DNA of 19,317 bases from an uncultured Collinsella sp. (GCA_900541285.1 UQJA01000023.1:1-19317); one strand, 5' to 3'; numbered from the stretch's first letter, positions 6,940 to 15,020 are shown. Translations and numbers: made by a program. Notes: generated by a model not told the origin, from the letters alone.

Positions 6940-7419
6940 TTACTTTTCCTGAATCTGCTTACCGCAGAGATGCTCAATCGTAATCTCGTAGAGTTGGACG
7001 CCCTTGATGTCCTTGGCGATCTCCTCCTCGACTTCCTCGGCGGAAGGGTAGTACTTAAGCGCGAGCTGGCGGACTTTGTCCTCGATAAACGCGGGAGTGT
7101 CATTCGCCAGGCGACAACGGCCAAAGACGACGGTGCTCATAACGTAGGGAGCCCAGTCGCCGTCCTGGTACCACTCGTTGCCGTAAACGGTAAAACAGAC
7201 CTTGTCATCGCGCTTGAGTGCGTCGACCTTGTGGCCGGCTTTGGCACCATGGAAATAAATCTTGTCGTGCTCGGTGTCGAAGAAGTAGTTGACGGGAATG
7301 GCGTACGGGTAGCCATCGTCGCCGTTGACGGCAAAGACGCCGCGCTTGCAGGTAGCGAGCAGTTCGCGCGCTTCCTCGTCGGTGATGGCGCGTTTCTTTC
7401 GACGTAAGGGCCTAAACAT
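6940..7419 (-). CDS. PNPOx-like (NimA-related) flavin-binding protein
   Basis: A 159-residue split-barrel protein of the pyridoxamine 5'-phosphate oxidase superfamily. Recognisable are the N-terminal helix ITDEEARELLATCKRG, the strand pair GYPYAIPVNYFFD, the segment KIYFHGAKAGHKVDALKRDD typical of NimA-like members, then VCFTVYG and the STVVFGRC strand. Such proteins bind FMN or a related cofactor and reduce small molecules; some members give nitroimidazole resistance. No specific substrate can be assigned. The start at 7419 follows AGAAAGGA by eight bases. It begins 40 bp behind the SBP-hybrid kinase on the same strand with no obvious promoter between, so it may be co-transcribed with that kinase. 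It ends near a strong hairpin. Confidence 0.8.
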   Translation of the reverse strand: MFRPLRRKKRAITDEEARELLATCKRGVFAVNGDDGYPYAIPVNYFFDTEHDKIYFHGAKAGHKVDALKRDDKVCFTVYGNEWYQDGDWAPYVMSTVVFGRCRLANDTPAFIEDKVRQLALKYYPSAEEVEEEIAKDIKGVQLYEITIEHLCGKQIQEK

Positions 7420-7459
7420 CGTTGGCTTCCTTTCTGGTCGTGCGTGGTTGCTGCAAAAA

Positions 7460-10264
7460 CTATAGCGAAACGGATCCGTTTTTCTTGATGCGGGCGAGTA
7501 TGTTTTTGAGCTTGTTAAAGTCGAGTGGTTTGGACAGATGGGCGTTCATGCCGGCATCGTGTGCCGCCTTGGCGTCCTCGGCAAAGGCATTGGCGGTGAG
7601 CGCGATGATGGGGATATCGGCTGCATCGACCTTCTCGCTCAGACGAATCGTGCGGGTTGCCTCATAGCCGTCCATGCCCGGCATCATAATGTCCATCAGG
7701 ATCGCATCGAAGCTGCCGGCGGGATGCGACAGGTACAGATCGACGACCTCGTTGCCGTTGGCGGCGCGGGTGACCACGACGCCCTCGGATTCTAGCAGCG
7801 TCTGGGCAATCTCGGCATTCAATTCGTTGTCTTCGGCGAGCAGCACGTTCATGTCGGCGAGCGAGCAGTCGGGCGCACTCTCAACCGTATTCGCCCGCGC
7901 CTGGGGATTCTCGTCGATATCGAGCGGAATCTCCACGTAGAACGAGGTGCCCACATGGAGCTCACTGGTGACTTCGATGGTGCCGCCCATCAGTTCAATA
8001 AGCGACTTGACGATTGGCATGCCCATGCCGGTTCCTTGGAACTTGCTGCGCGCATCGTCACCTTCTTGGGCAAACGGCTCATAGATATGCTTTAAAAACT
8101 TGGGAGTCATGCCAATGCCGGTATCCGAAACGCTAAAGCAAAAGAGCGCGCGCCCGTTATCGAGTGGCTTGGTCTTTGAACTAAAGGTGACGGAGCCGCC
8201 GTGCTTGTTGTACTTAATGCTGTTGTCTAACAGGTTGATCATGATCTGTCGGATATGGGTGGGACTGCCGATCATGTATGGCCCCGTGGCGTACGGCAGA
8301 CTATTGTCCTGCATGGTGATGCCGTTACTGGTCGCGCGGAGCTTGCACAGAACCAGCGTATTGTCACAGAGCTCTTTGAGGTTAAAAGGCGCATGCTCCA
8401 GTGTTAGCTTGCGGTCTTCGATTTTGCCCACCTCGAGGATGTCGTTGATCAGCGAGAGCAGGTGATTGGCGGCAACGCGCGCCTTGGCACGGCTCTCGCG
8501 GGCGACCTTGATATCGCCTTCCTTCAATTCCTCGATCTCGATAAGGCCCAGGATACCGTTGAGCGGCGTACGGATGTCGTGGCTCATGCGCGTGAGGAAT
8601 GCCGTCTTAGCGGCGTTGGCAGCGTCGGCTTTTTTGCGCTCGGTTCGAGCGCGCACGAGCGCCCAGATGAGCAGCACGATGCCGACCGACAACATACCGA
8701 TGAGGGTAGCGGCAATGGCGGTGCGGTTGCGAAAAAGGAATTGAAGCGTGTCTGATTCCTGGGTCGTGTACGACGTGGAGGAGTAATTGCTTGCGGAGAG
8801 CGATTCTCCGGCATTGATGATGCCCTTGTTGATGATTCCCAGCAGCTCGGGCTTTCCGCGCGAAATCCAGCACGAGAGCTCGCAGGTGTCAGGGAGCTCG
8901 ACCGTCTCGTAGTCCTTGAGATCATGACGGTCGCCGATAGTTTTTACACGTGAACTGGGAGCGAGGATGCAGCGCGCCGTTCCCTTCCTGAGAGCGTCGA
9001 ACACTTCATTGTCGGATTGGTATTCGGTCACGGTCGCTGTGGGGAACAGATTTTCAAGTGCATTTTTGTTGACAAACGATGATTTGGTACAGGCGATGTT
9101 CTGAAGGTCTTTGTTCAGGTCGCTGCCGGTGTGGATGGCGGTGAGGGATATGGTCCCCAACGATACCGACTGCGCAACGCCTGTTTGCTCGGCAAACCAG
9201 TAATCTCGGTATACCGGCAGCGCAACGTCTATGCTTCCCTTTGACAGGGCCTTTGACATCATCTTGTAGCTATCAAAGGGGACGGTTTTGACCGTAATGC
9301 CAAATTTATCGTGCAGCGTCGTCGCAAGCGATGCGAGCGAGCCTTCCATTTTGCCGTCTTCGTCTTCGTTGCAGTAGGGGAGTTTGCCCGTAATGTAGCC
9401 GAGCGTGATGGTGTTGTCATTTGCTTTGAGCCAGGAACGTTCGGGGCCGTTGAGCGATGATGAACCGCTGTTTTGGGCCGAGTAGTTAGATTTGACTTCG
9501 TCGATATAGCGTGGGTTGACGCGGGCGATTGCCGACATGGCGGCATTGATGTCGTCCATCAGGTCGGAGCGGCTTTTGGGGACGGCAAAAAAGTAGTCGC
9601 TCGAACCAATGTAGAACATGGGGGAGGCGCTGGGCGACGAGGTCGTGTCGTTCATGATGATGGCATCGACCTCGTTGTTTGCGAGCGCGTCAAAGAGGGC
9701 ACCGCCAGTGTCGATTTCTTTATAGGTGCAGGTAATGCCTTCGTTGGCGAGCCACTGCTGGCCAACGAAGGTTTGCATAACGCCGGGGTTGCAGCCGATG
9801 GTAAGGCCTTGGAGCGCTCGGGGGTCACCCTTGGCCAGATCGTCGCGATCGGGCTTGGCGTAGATGAAGTAGCGTTCGGTGCCCTCGGGGTTCGAGGAAA
9901 AGAGCAGCTTTTGGGCGCGTTCCTCGGAGTAGGAGATGTTGGGCATGAGGTCGATCTCGCCCGCCTCGAGCATGTCCATAAGCTCGGTGAAGGTGCCGGA
10001 GACGTATTCGTACCGCCAGCCGGGCGTGTAGTACGACAGAGTCTGGAGGTACTCGTAACCCCATCCCGAGAGACGCTCGCCGGGGGTGCCGTCCTGGAAG
10101 CCCTCGTTGTTGACGAGCCAGCCGACGCGGACCGTTTTGACCTGCTGATCGGAGTCGGCGGCAAAGACAGGGGCGGGCGCGACGGCGCTCAGTACGGCGA
10201 GCGCGGTAAGCGCGGCGGCCAGGGTGCGACATATAACTGAACGAAGGACAGTGGCAGCTCTCAC
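7460..10264 (-). CDS. BvgS/EvgS-like hybrid histidine kinase with two SBP domains
   Basis: The 934-residue product has a signal peptide (cleavage likely after Ala35, VFA|AD) and two tandem family 3 solute-binding (Venus flytrap) domains at about residues 42-260 and 280-505. One membrane span (about 516-539) leads straight into HisKA with His562 (MSHDIRTPLNGI), the ATPase domain (DNSIKYN, SDTGIGM, YEPF, GTGMGMP) and a receiver (about 805-925) with Asp858. This is the order of the BvgS family, which senses small ligands through the flytrap domains. Unlike BvgS and EvgS it has no PAS domain and no C-terminal Hpt domain. The GTG at 10264 is chosen: AGGA stands six bases before it, whereas the in-frame TTG at 10270 directly abuts that AGGA. 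A PNPOx-like gene follows. All kinase motifs look intact. Confidence 0.9.
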   Translation of the reverse strand: MRAATVLRSVICRTLAAALTALAVLSAVAPAPVFAADSDQQVKTVRVGWLVNNEGFQDGTPGERLSGWGYEYLQTLSYYTPGWRYEYVSGTFTELMDMLEAGEIDLMPNISYSEERAQKLLFSSNPEGTERYFIYAKPDRDDLAKGDPRALQGLTIGCNPGVMQTFVGQQWLANEGITCTYKEIDTGGALFDALANNEVDAIIMNDTTSSPSASPMFYIGSSDYFFAVPKSRSDLMDDINAAMSAIARVNPRYIDEVKSNYSAQNSGSSSLNGPERSWLKANDNTITLGYITGKLPYCNEDEDGKMEGSLASLATTLHDKFGITVKTVPFDSYKMMSKALSKGSIDVALPVYRDYWFAEQTGVAQSVSLGTISLTAIHTGSDLNKDLQNIACTKSSFVNKNALENLFPTATVTEYQSDNEVFDALRKGTARCILAPSSRVKTIGDRHDLKDYETVELPDTCELSCWISRGKPELLGIINKGIINAGESLSASNYSSTSYTTQESDTLQFLFRNRTAIAATLIGMLSVGIVLLIWALVRARTERKKADAANAAKTAFLTRMSHDIRTPLNGILGLIEIEELKEGDIKVARESRAKARVAANHLLSLINDILEVGKIEDRKLTLEHAPFNLKELCDNTLVLCKLRATSNGITMQDNSLPYATGPYMIGSPTHIRQIMINLLDNSIKYNKHGGSVTFSSKTKPLDNGRALFCFSVSDTGIGMTPKFLKHIYEPFAQEGDDARSKFQGTGMGMPIVKSLIELMGGTIEVTSELHVGTSFYVEIPLDIDENPQARANTVESAPDCSLADMNVLLAEDNELNAEIAQTLLESEGVVVTRAANGNEVVDLYLSHPAGSFDAILMDIMMPGMDGYEATRTIRLSEKVDAADIPIIALTANAFAEDAKAAHDAGMNAHLSKPLDFNKLKNILARIKKNGSVSL

Positions 10265-10355
10265 ATGCAATCCTAACGAATCGAGACATTACCGCATAAG
10301 GATACCAGCTCAGCCTGCCCAGCCGGCAGCGGCACCGCTAAACGGTTCCGCCCGG

Positions 10356-10405
10356 CAGTTGGGGACAGTCCCTTTCTGCCGGCACAAAAGGAACGTCCCT
10401 AACTG
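10356..10405. repeat. Imperfect palindromic repeat (REP-like) in a divergent intergenic region
   Basis: CAGTTGGGGACAGTCCCTTT (10356-10375) pairs imperfectly with AAAGGAACGTCCCTAACTG (10387-10405) around an 11-nt loop. The GGGGAC...TCC core recalls the arm of the hairpin at 178-229. It lies between the SBP-hybrid kinase and the potassium channel, upstream of both, where a terminator would make little sense. Confidence 0.6.
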
Positions 10406-10415
10406 ACGGTTGTGG

Positions 10416-10421
10416 GACAAT
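10416..10421 (+). promoter_or_regulatory. Possible -10 (GACAAT) of the potassium channel gene
   Basis: GGGACAATACC lies 40 bp before the ATG at 10462 and resembles the GGACAATAAC before the C-S lyase gene. No clear -35 is visible. Confidence 0.25.
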
Positions 10422-10461
10422 ACCGAGCGAACGTGATTGGTTGTCCGTGGAAAGGGTCGCG

Positions 10462-10887
10462 ATGAAAAAGCTCAGGACGCTTGCTGACGTGTTGCGCCAG
10501 GCGGGCTTCGTGCGCATTACGGAGCTGTTCCTCGTTTTCTACCTGCTGTGCTCGACGGCCGTCTGGCTGTCCGAGCCCACGACCCTCACGTTTGGCGATG
10601 GCCTGTGGTTTAGCTTTGAGACGGTCTCGACCATCGGCTTTGGCGACATTCCGGCCGAAACACCGGTTGCCCGCGCCATTACCGTCGTCTTGAGCGTTAT
10701 CAGCATCTTCTACATCGCCATGCTCACGGGCGTGGCGGTGAACTACTGCAATACGCTTATCAAGATGCGCCAAAAGGACACCATGGCGCGCTTTATGGAT
10801 GATCTGGAGCATTTGGAAGAGCTCGATCGCGACGAGCTTGCCGATCTTTCGCGTCGCGTGCGCGAGTATCGTCGACGTCAGCGCTAA
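10462..10887 (+). CDS. Two-TM potassium channel family protein
   Basis: A 141-residue ion channel of the Ion_trans_2 type with TM1 at about 20-37, a pore helix (GDGLWFSFETVS), the selectivity filter TIGFGD (residues 57-62) and TM2 at about 72-98. The GFG filter is the common variant of GYG and predicts K+ selectivity in a tetramer at the inner membrane. The C-terminal 40 residues are strongly charged and probably helical (MRQKDTMARFMDDLEHLEEL onward). There is no RCK/TrkA-N regulatory domain. The start at 10462 is preferred to an upstream in-frame TTG (10441), because GAAAGGG lies a suitable distance before it. It is followed 34 bp later by the LOG gene on the same strand; co-transcription is likely. 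Confidence 0.88.
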   Translation: MKKLRTLADVLRQAGFVRITELFLVFYLLCSTAVWLSEPTTLTFGDGLWFSFETVSTIGFGDIPAETPVARAITVVLSVISIFYIAMLTGVAVNYCNTLIKMRQKDTMARFMDDLEHLEELDRDELADLSRRVREYRRRQR

Positions 10888-10921
10888 GACGAACGTCGTG
10901 CGCCACAACAGGGAGACAAGT

Positions 10922-11455
10922 ATGAACATCACCGTGTACCTGGGTGCCAACACTGGCAATGACCCGGCGTTTCTGCCCGCGGTGCAGGAGCTGGGCAACT
11001 GGATTGGCGCCAATGGACACGCGCTGGTATACGGCGGGTCCAAATCGGGCCTGATGGGCGCGCTCGCCGATAGCGTGCTCGATGCTGGCGGACACGTGAC
11101 GGGTGTGGAGCCGAGCTTTTTTATCGAGGCCGAGTTTCAACATGACGGTATCGACGACCTCATCGTGACGAGTGATATGGCGGAGCGCAAGGCCAAGATG
11201 ATTGAGCTCGGCGATGCGTTCATCGCCTTTCCCGGTGGGACGGGCACGCTCGAGGAGATTGCCGAGGTCATGTCCGCGGTGTCGTTGGGGCACCTGAGTG
11301 CTCCGTGCATCCTGTATAACCTGGACAGTTACTACAACGACCTCAAGGCGCTGCTCGGGCACATGATCGATAAGGGTTTATCGAGCCCGCAGCGCCAGCA
11401 AGGCATTTACTTTGCCGACGATTTGCGCGAGATTGCCTCGATTATCAACGGATAA
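10922..11455 (+). CDS. LOG-family (TIGR00730) protein
   Basis: A 177-residue Rossmann-type protein with the LOG motifs GGSKSGLMG (residues 38-46), Met86 with Arg89-Lys90, and PGGTGTLEE (104-112). Characterised members hydrolyse nucleoside 5'-monophosphates (AMP or cytokinin ribotides) to the free base and ribose 5-phosphate, and all motif residues are here. In a gut bacterium a nucleotide-salvage role is more likely than cytokinin production (inference). The ATG at 10922 follows GGGAG by seven bases. A longer in-frame reading from 10799 would overlap the channel gene and lacks family homology. It follows the potassium channel by 34 bp. A weak hairpin (11490-11508) lies downstream. Confidence 0.88.
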   Translation: MNITVYLGANTGNDPAFLPAVQELGNWIGANGHALVYGGSKSGLMGALADSVLDAGGHVTGVEPSFFIEAEFQHDGIDDLIVTSDMAERKAKMIELGDAFIAFPGGTGTLEEIAEVMSAVSLGHLSAPCILYNLDSYYNDLKALLGHMIDKGLSSPQRQQGIYFADDLREIASIING

Positions 11456-11535
11456 GTCTTGAGCCTGTCCCACTATGGCTCCCAATGGTGCCGTTTGCGG
11501 CGCAGACGGTTAGCTCGTTCGGGCAACGCTCGCTC

Positions 11536-11541
11536 TACAAT
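11536..11541 (+). promoter_or_regulatory. -10 element TACAAT of the ClC gene
   Basis: CTCTACAATAAAAC is a good -10 hexamer 39 bp before the ATG at 11581, with GGGAGG close to the start codon. No clear -35 was seen at 16-18 bp upstream. Confidence 0.45.
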
Positions 11542-11580
11542 AAAACATAACTATGTCGACTTTGACCGCGGGAGGACCCG

Positions 11581-12870
11581 ATGGATAACCTTGCCAAACC
11601 CACAAACCGCGCGCTGTTTTTAGTTAGCGTTGCCGTGACCGGTGCGTTCGCAGGTGCCGCGGTCTGGCTGTTCTTTTTTGCGATGGAGCACGGTATCGAC
11701 TATCTGTGGACCGAGATTCCGCACGCGCTGGGCGTCGCTTCGCCCGAGCTTGCCAGCGGCCCGTTTGGCTTTTTGCCGTACCCGTTTTTTGTCTGCTTGC
11801 TGGGCGGTCTGTTAATTGGTCTGTACGAAAAGATGACAGGCACCAAGACCGATGACCTCAACCAGGTGATGGCTAAGGTTAAGCAAGACGGGCGCTACCC
11901 GTACGACAACCTGGGCAAGCTTTCGCTCGCGGCATTGCTGCCGCTGCTGTTTGGCGGAAGTATTGGACCGGAGGCCGGCCTGACCGGCGTTATCGCGGGT
12001 CTGTGCAGCTGGGTTGGCGACCGCATGCGCCGCTTTGGCGCCGAATTTAGGGAGCTTACGCTGCTGGGTACCCAGGCCGCGTTGACGGCGCTCTTTACCG
12101 CGCCCGTCTTTGGCTTTGTGGCACCGCTTGCCGGTAGCGCCGACGGCGACGAGGGCTCTGCGTCCGACGAGATCACCATCAGGCTGCCCAAGGCGCAAAA
12201 GACCGTGGTTTACGGCATCGCGATTGCCGGCGGCCTGGGCACCTACCTGCTGCTCGGCCAGCTCATGGGCGGCGGCATGGGCATGCCCAGGTTCGAGGCT
12301 GCCGTGGTGGGCAACTTGGAGCTTACCTGGCTCATTCCTCTGTCGCTGATCGGAACAATCTGCGGCTGGCTGTACTTTGTCTCTGAGCACGCGAGCGAAG
12401 CGCTTGCCCATGCCATAGGGGAGCGTCCTGTCGTCAAGGCCATGCTAGCCGGTCTGGCGCTCGCCATCTGCGGCACGGTCCTGCCCTACACCATGTTTGC
12501 CGGCGAGACTCAGGCCGACGTGCTCATGGAAACCTACCTGACCATTCCCGCTGGCGTGCTTATCGCGACCGGTCTTGTTAAGGCCATGCTGACGCCCGCC
12601 CTCATCAACCTTGGTTGGCGCGGCGGCCACTTCTTCCCGGTTATCTTCTCAGGCGTAAGCTTGGGCTATGGCCTTGCCATCCTCACCGGCGCAGATCCGG
12701 TCTTTTGCGTCGCCGTCTGCACGGCATCGACGATGGGCGCCGTCATGCGTCAGCCGGTCATGGTCGTGGGCCTGCTGCTCATGTGCTTCCCGCTCAAGGG
12801 TATCGTCTGCATGATCATCGCCGCCGTTATCGCCGCCGGCATTCCGCTGCCCAAGCCGCTGCGCAAGTAG
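11581..12870 (+). CDS. ClC-family chloride channel/transporter
   Basis: A 429-residue polytopic membrane protein with about ten hydrophobic segments. The GGSIGPEAGLTG stretch (residues 125-136) corresponds to the ClC GREGP anion-binding region, with Glu131 at the gating-glutamate position. GGHFFPVIFSG (348-358) corresponds to the second family motif GxFxP. The canonical GSGIP serine motif near the N-terminus is not evident, and GREGP reads GPEAG, so this is a divergent ClC subgroup. Whether it is a channel or a Cl-/H+ (or fluoride) antiporter cannot be decided. There are no CBS domains. The start is fixed by GGGAGG five bases upstream. The EFR1 gene follows after 35 bp and is probably in the same transcript. 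Confidence 0.85.
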   Translation: MDNLAKPTNRALFLVSVAVTGAFAGAAVWLFFFAMEHGIDYLWTEIPHALGVASPELASGPFGFLPYPFFVCLLGGLLIGLYEKMTGTKTDDLNQVMAKVKQDGRYPYDNLGKLSLAALLPLLFGGSIGPEAGLTGVIAGLCSWVGDRMRRFGAEFRELTLLGTQAALTALFTAPVFGFVAPLAGSADGDEGSASDEITIRLPKAQKTVVYGIAIAGGLGTYLLLGQLMGGGMGMPRFEAAVVGNLELTWLIPLSLIGTICGWLYFVSEHASEALAHAIGERPVVKAMLAGLALAICGTVLPYTMFAGETQADVLMETYLTIPAGVLIATGLVKAMLTPALINLGWRGGHFFPVIFSGVSLGYGLAILTGADPVFCVAVCTASTMGAVMRQPVMVVGLLLMCFPLKGIVCMIIAAVIAAGIPLPKPLRK

Positions 12871-12905
12871 CGCGGTTTTTCACGAGTCAATTCCAGGGGT
12901 ACGAG

Positions 12906-13697
12906 ATGATCCTGTACTTTAGCGCGACAGGGAACAGCGAGCATGTGGCGCGTCGCATTGCAGCGGCGACAAGCGACAAAGTTATGTCGATTGAGCGCTT
13001 TGATGCCGAGATCCTTCACCTTGCTGTGATGGAAGGCCCCTGTCGGCTGGGGTTTGTCGCCCCGGTATACGCCTGGGGCTTGCCGACGCCAATGATCGAG
13101 TTTTTGAAGACTGTCGACCTATCGGTTGCTCCCGGCACAAAGGGCGGCGAGCGCCCCTATACGTTCTATGTCTCGACATATGGTTCGACGACCGGGCAAT
13201 CGGCCAAGTTCGCCCGCGATCTGCTACACGAGCGTGGGCTCGAGTTAGATGCGGCGATGAGCGTCAAGATGCCCGATACCTGGACGCCTGTTTTCGACCT
13301 GTCTGACCCTCAAAAGGTTGAGGGTATCAATAGAGCTGCCGAGGCGCAGATTGATGCCGTGATCGAGGCGGTGCGGGCACGCCGCACGGGCAACATGATG
13401 CGCCATCGCGTGCCTTTGTTTGCATCGTGCGCGTATCACGCAATTGGGCTGCCGCGCATGCAACAGACGAGCAAGTTTGCCGTCGATGCCGATCGCTGCA
13501 TCGGCTGCGGCCTGTGTGCCAAGCGCTGCCCCATGGCGGCGATTGAGATGCGCGACGGCCTTCCCGTCTGGACAAAGCCGGAGTGCGCCGCCTGCCTTCG
13601 TTGCCTGCACTGTTGTCCCAAATTTGCCATCTCGCACGGTAAGCGCACGGCATCCCACGGTCAGTACAGGCATCCCAAGCCAGGTGTGAGGATGTAG
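12906..13697 (+). CDS. EFR1-type flavodoxin/ferredoxin fusion
   Basis: A 263-residue redox protein. Residues 1-150 are a flavodoxin-like domain opening with the FMN phosphate loop FSATGNSEH. The C-terminal part carries two 4Fe-4S clusters of ferredoxin type: C198-x2-C201-x2-C204-x3-C208-P and C227-x2-C230-x2-C233-x3-C237-P. This matches the EFR1-family arrangement common in anaerobic Firmicutes and Actinobacteria, presumably electron transfer between the FMN and the clusters. The partners are unknown. The ATG at 12906 follows AGGGG by six bases; upstream in-frame sequence overlaps the ClC gene and has no homology to the family. The gene ends only 15 bp from the convergent EamA transporter gene, and an imperfect hairpin spans both stop codons (13691-13714). 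Confidence 0.88.
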   Translation: MILYFSATGNSEHVARRIAAATSDKVMSIERFDAEILHLAVMEGPCRLGFVAPVYAWGLPTPMIEFLKTVDLSVAPGTKGGERPYTFYVSTYGSTTGQSAKFARDLLHERGLELDAAMSVKMPDTWTPVFDLSDPQKVEGINRAAEAQIDAVIEAVRARRTGNMMRHRVPLFASCAYHAIGLPRMQQTSKFAVDADRCIGCGLCAKRCPMAAIEMRDGLPVWTKPECAACLRCLHCCPKFAISHGKRTASHGQYRHPKPGVRM

Positions 13698-13712
13698 CGG
13701 CTGCTGGCCGCG

Positions 13713-14579
13713 CTACTTCCAAACTGCGAGCGCTGCAGTGCCCAGGACGATGAGAGCGAGACCGATGGCGCTGCGTCGTGAGAGTTTTTCGTTGAATGCC
13801 AGGCGCGCAAATAGTACCGATACGACAATCGATAGTTTGTCGATCTGCACCACGACGCTCACCTGACCTGTGGCGATGGCGTAGTAGCACAGCAGCCACG
13901 ATGCGCCAGTCGCAATGCCCGATGCCGCGAGAAATACGAGTTCGTAGCGGTCTACGTGCACGGCTTGGCCCATCTTGCCTTTAGCTGCCACGATTGCCCA
14001 TGCCATAACCAGTACCACACAGGTACGGATTGCCGTGGCCAGGTTGGACTCGACGCCTTCGATGCCAACCTTGGCAAGGATGGACGTGAGCGCTGCGAAC
14101 ACGGCGGCGCCGAGGGCGTAAGCGAGCCAGGTCCGGTCTTGCTGCCGCTCGGGTCCGGCAGACTGCTTCTTCTCGATCATTAAAAACGTGCCGAGGGTGA
14201 TGACAGCAGTTCCCACGAGCTTAACCGCAAGGTTGCTCGTCTCGCCAAAAAGCACGATGGCGATCAGTGCAGCGAGTACGGTGCTCATCTTGTCGACCGG
14301 TACGACCTTATTGACGTCTCCGATGCCCAACGCCTTAAAGTAACAGATCCACGAAGCACCGGTAGCGAGTCCCGAGAGGACGAGAAAGAGCCAAGATCTG
14401 GGTTCGATGGTTCCAATGGATCCAGAAATGCCCGCCATTGCCCAGGCGAAAACGAGCACCACGCAGGTGCGAATGGCCGTCGCGACATCGGAGTCGGTCT
14501 GCTTGATGCCGCATTTGGCCAGGACAGATGTGACGCCGGCAAAGAAAGCCGACACAAATGCTGCTGCGACCCACGACAC
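13713..14579 (-). CDS. EamA/DMT-family transporter
   Basis: A 288-residue inner-membrane protein with about ten hydrophobic segments formed by two EamA repeats. The two halves are visibly related: SVLAKCGI...VATAIRTCVVLVFAWAM in the first, SILAKVGI...LATAIRTCVVLVMAWAI in the second, and GLATGASWICYF versus GIATGASWLLCYY. DMT transporters export or exchange amino acids, nucleobases or other metabolites; the substrate is not predictable. It starts with GTG at 14579, ten bases after GGGGAGG, a slightly long spacing. A possible -10 TATCAT lies at 14638-14633 on the minus strand. The gene is preceded by a 450-bp gene-free repeat region and converges on EFR1. Confidence 0.85.
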   Translation of the reverse strand: MSWVAAAFVSAFFAGVTSVLAKCGIKQTDSDVATAIRTCVVLVFAWAMAGISGSIGTIEPRSWLFLVLSGLATGASWICYFKALGIGDVNKVVPVDKMSTVLAALIAIVLFGETSNLAVKLVGTAVITLGTFLMIEKKQSAGPERQQDRTWLAYALGAAVFAALTSILAKVGIEGVESNLATAIRTCVVLVMAWAIVAAKGKMGQAVHVDRYELVFLAASGIATGASWLLCYYAIATGQVSVVVQIDKLSIVVSVLFARLAFNEKLSRRSAIGLALIVLGTAALAVWK

Positions 14580-14716
14580 GGGTGAAATGCCTCCCCAAAG
14601 AACGACCGCGCCAGATTTACGGCGCTCGTCCGATGATACCGTCCCGCCATGAAGCTTTGATATCGCTGTGGTGAGACAGGGGCCATAGTTCGAGAGGGCA
14701 TTTGGTTAAGGCTCGA

Positions 14717-14902
14717 ATCGAAGGTGAATGGTTTTCCGGGAAGTGAACGAGTAAATCTGGACCCCTGGAACATGCACACTTTTTTCGAACAAAACTGCAG
14801 GATTCTTAGACAAAAACCGCAGGAATTGAGTCCCTAAAAATGTCGATGCTACAGGGCGCTGTTTTTACTCGTTCACTTCTCGGAAAAGTATTCACCTTCG
14901 AT
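14717..14902. repeat. 63-bp inverted repeat (14717-14779 / 14840-14902)
   Basis: The minus strand of 14779-14717 aligns without gaps to the plus strand of 14840-14902, with 49 of 63 identical positions. The inner 39 bp (14717-14755 versus 14864-14902) match at 36. Between the arms are two direct repeats of about 21 bp (roughly 14790-14811 and 14812-14832, sharing AAAA-CTGCAGGA / AAAA-CCGCAGGA). Both arms, read outward, could encode a similar 21-residue peptide (M-x-M-[FL]-Q-G-x-x-F-T-R-S-L-x-G-K-x-F-T-F-D). No transposase is seen. It may be a non-autonomous mobile repeat or a regulatory hairpin. Confidence 0.75.
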
Positions 14903-14956
14903 ATGCTGACGGTGTCTTTTTGGTTGCCAAGAGCTAGACGGCCTGCTGTGAGGGGC

Positions 14957-15020
14957 GGTGGTGACGCTATGCCGCCTTGTTTCATTGAAAAAACAAGCGG
15001 GGTACCACCTAAGCTTTTTT
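14957..15020 (+). terminator. Nested hairpin followed by T-run, plus strand
   Basis: GGTGGT (14957-14962) pairs with ACCACC (15004-15009). Inside it, CCGCCTTGTTT (14972-14982) pairs with AAACAAGCGG (14991-15000) with one bulge. On the plus strand the structure is followed by TAAGC and six T (15015-15020), as in an intrinsic terminator. No recognised plus-strand gene precedes it. On the minus strand it lies ten bases past the ABC permease stop, where it could act as a 3' structure without U-tract. Confidence 0.4.

Noticed and set aside
10265..10270. TTG at 10270 as the start of the SBP-hybrid kinase
   Set aside because: The AGGA ribosome binding site directly abuts the TTG, leaving no spacing; the GTG at 10264 has six bases.
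14285..14779. 164-residue minus-strand reading frame overlapping the EamA gene
   Set aside because: It overlaps a clear transporter gene in another frame and only its first 21 residues recur, within the inverted repeat.
14990..15012. T-box-like string GGTGGTACCCCGC on the minus strand upstream of the EamA transporter
   Set aside because: A T-box leader needs about 200 nt of structured sequence before it, and that space is the permease coding region. The transporter start is also about 400 bp away, and the string deviates from the consensus. It is better explained as part of the nested hairpin.
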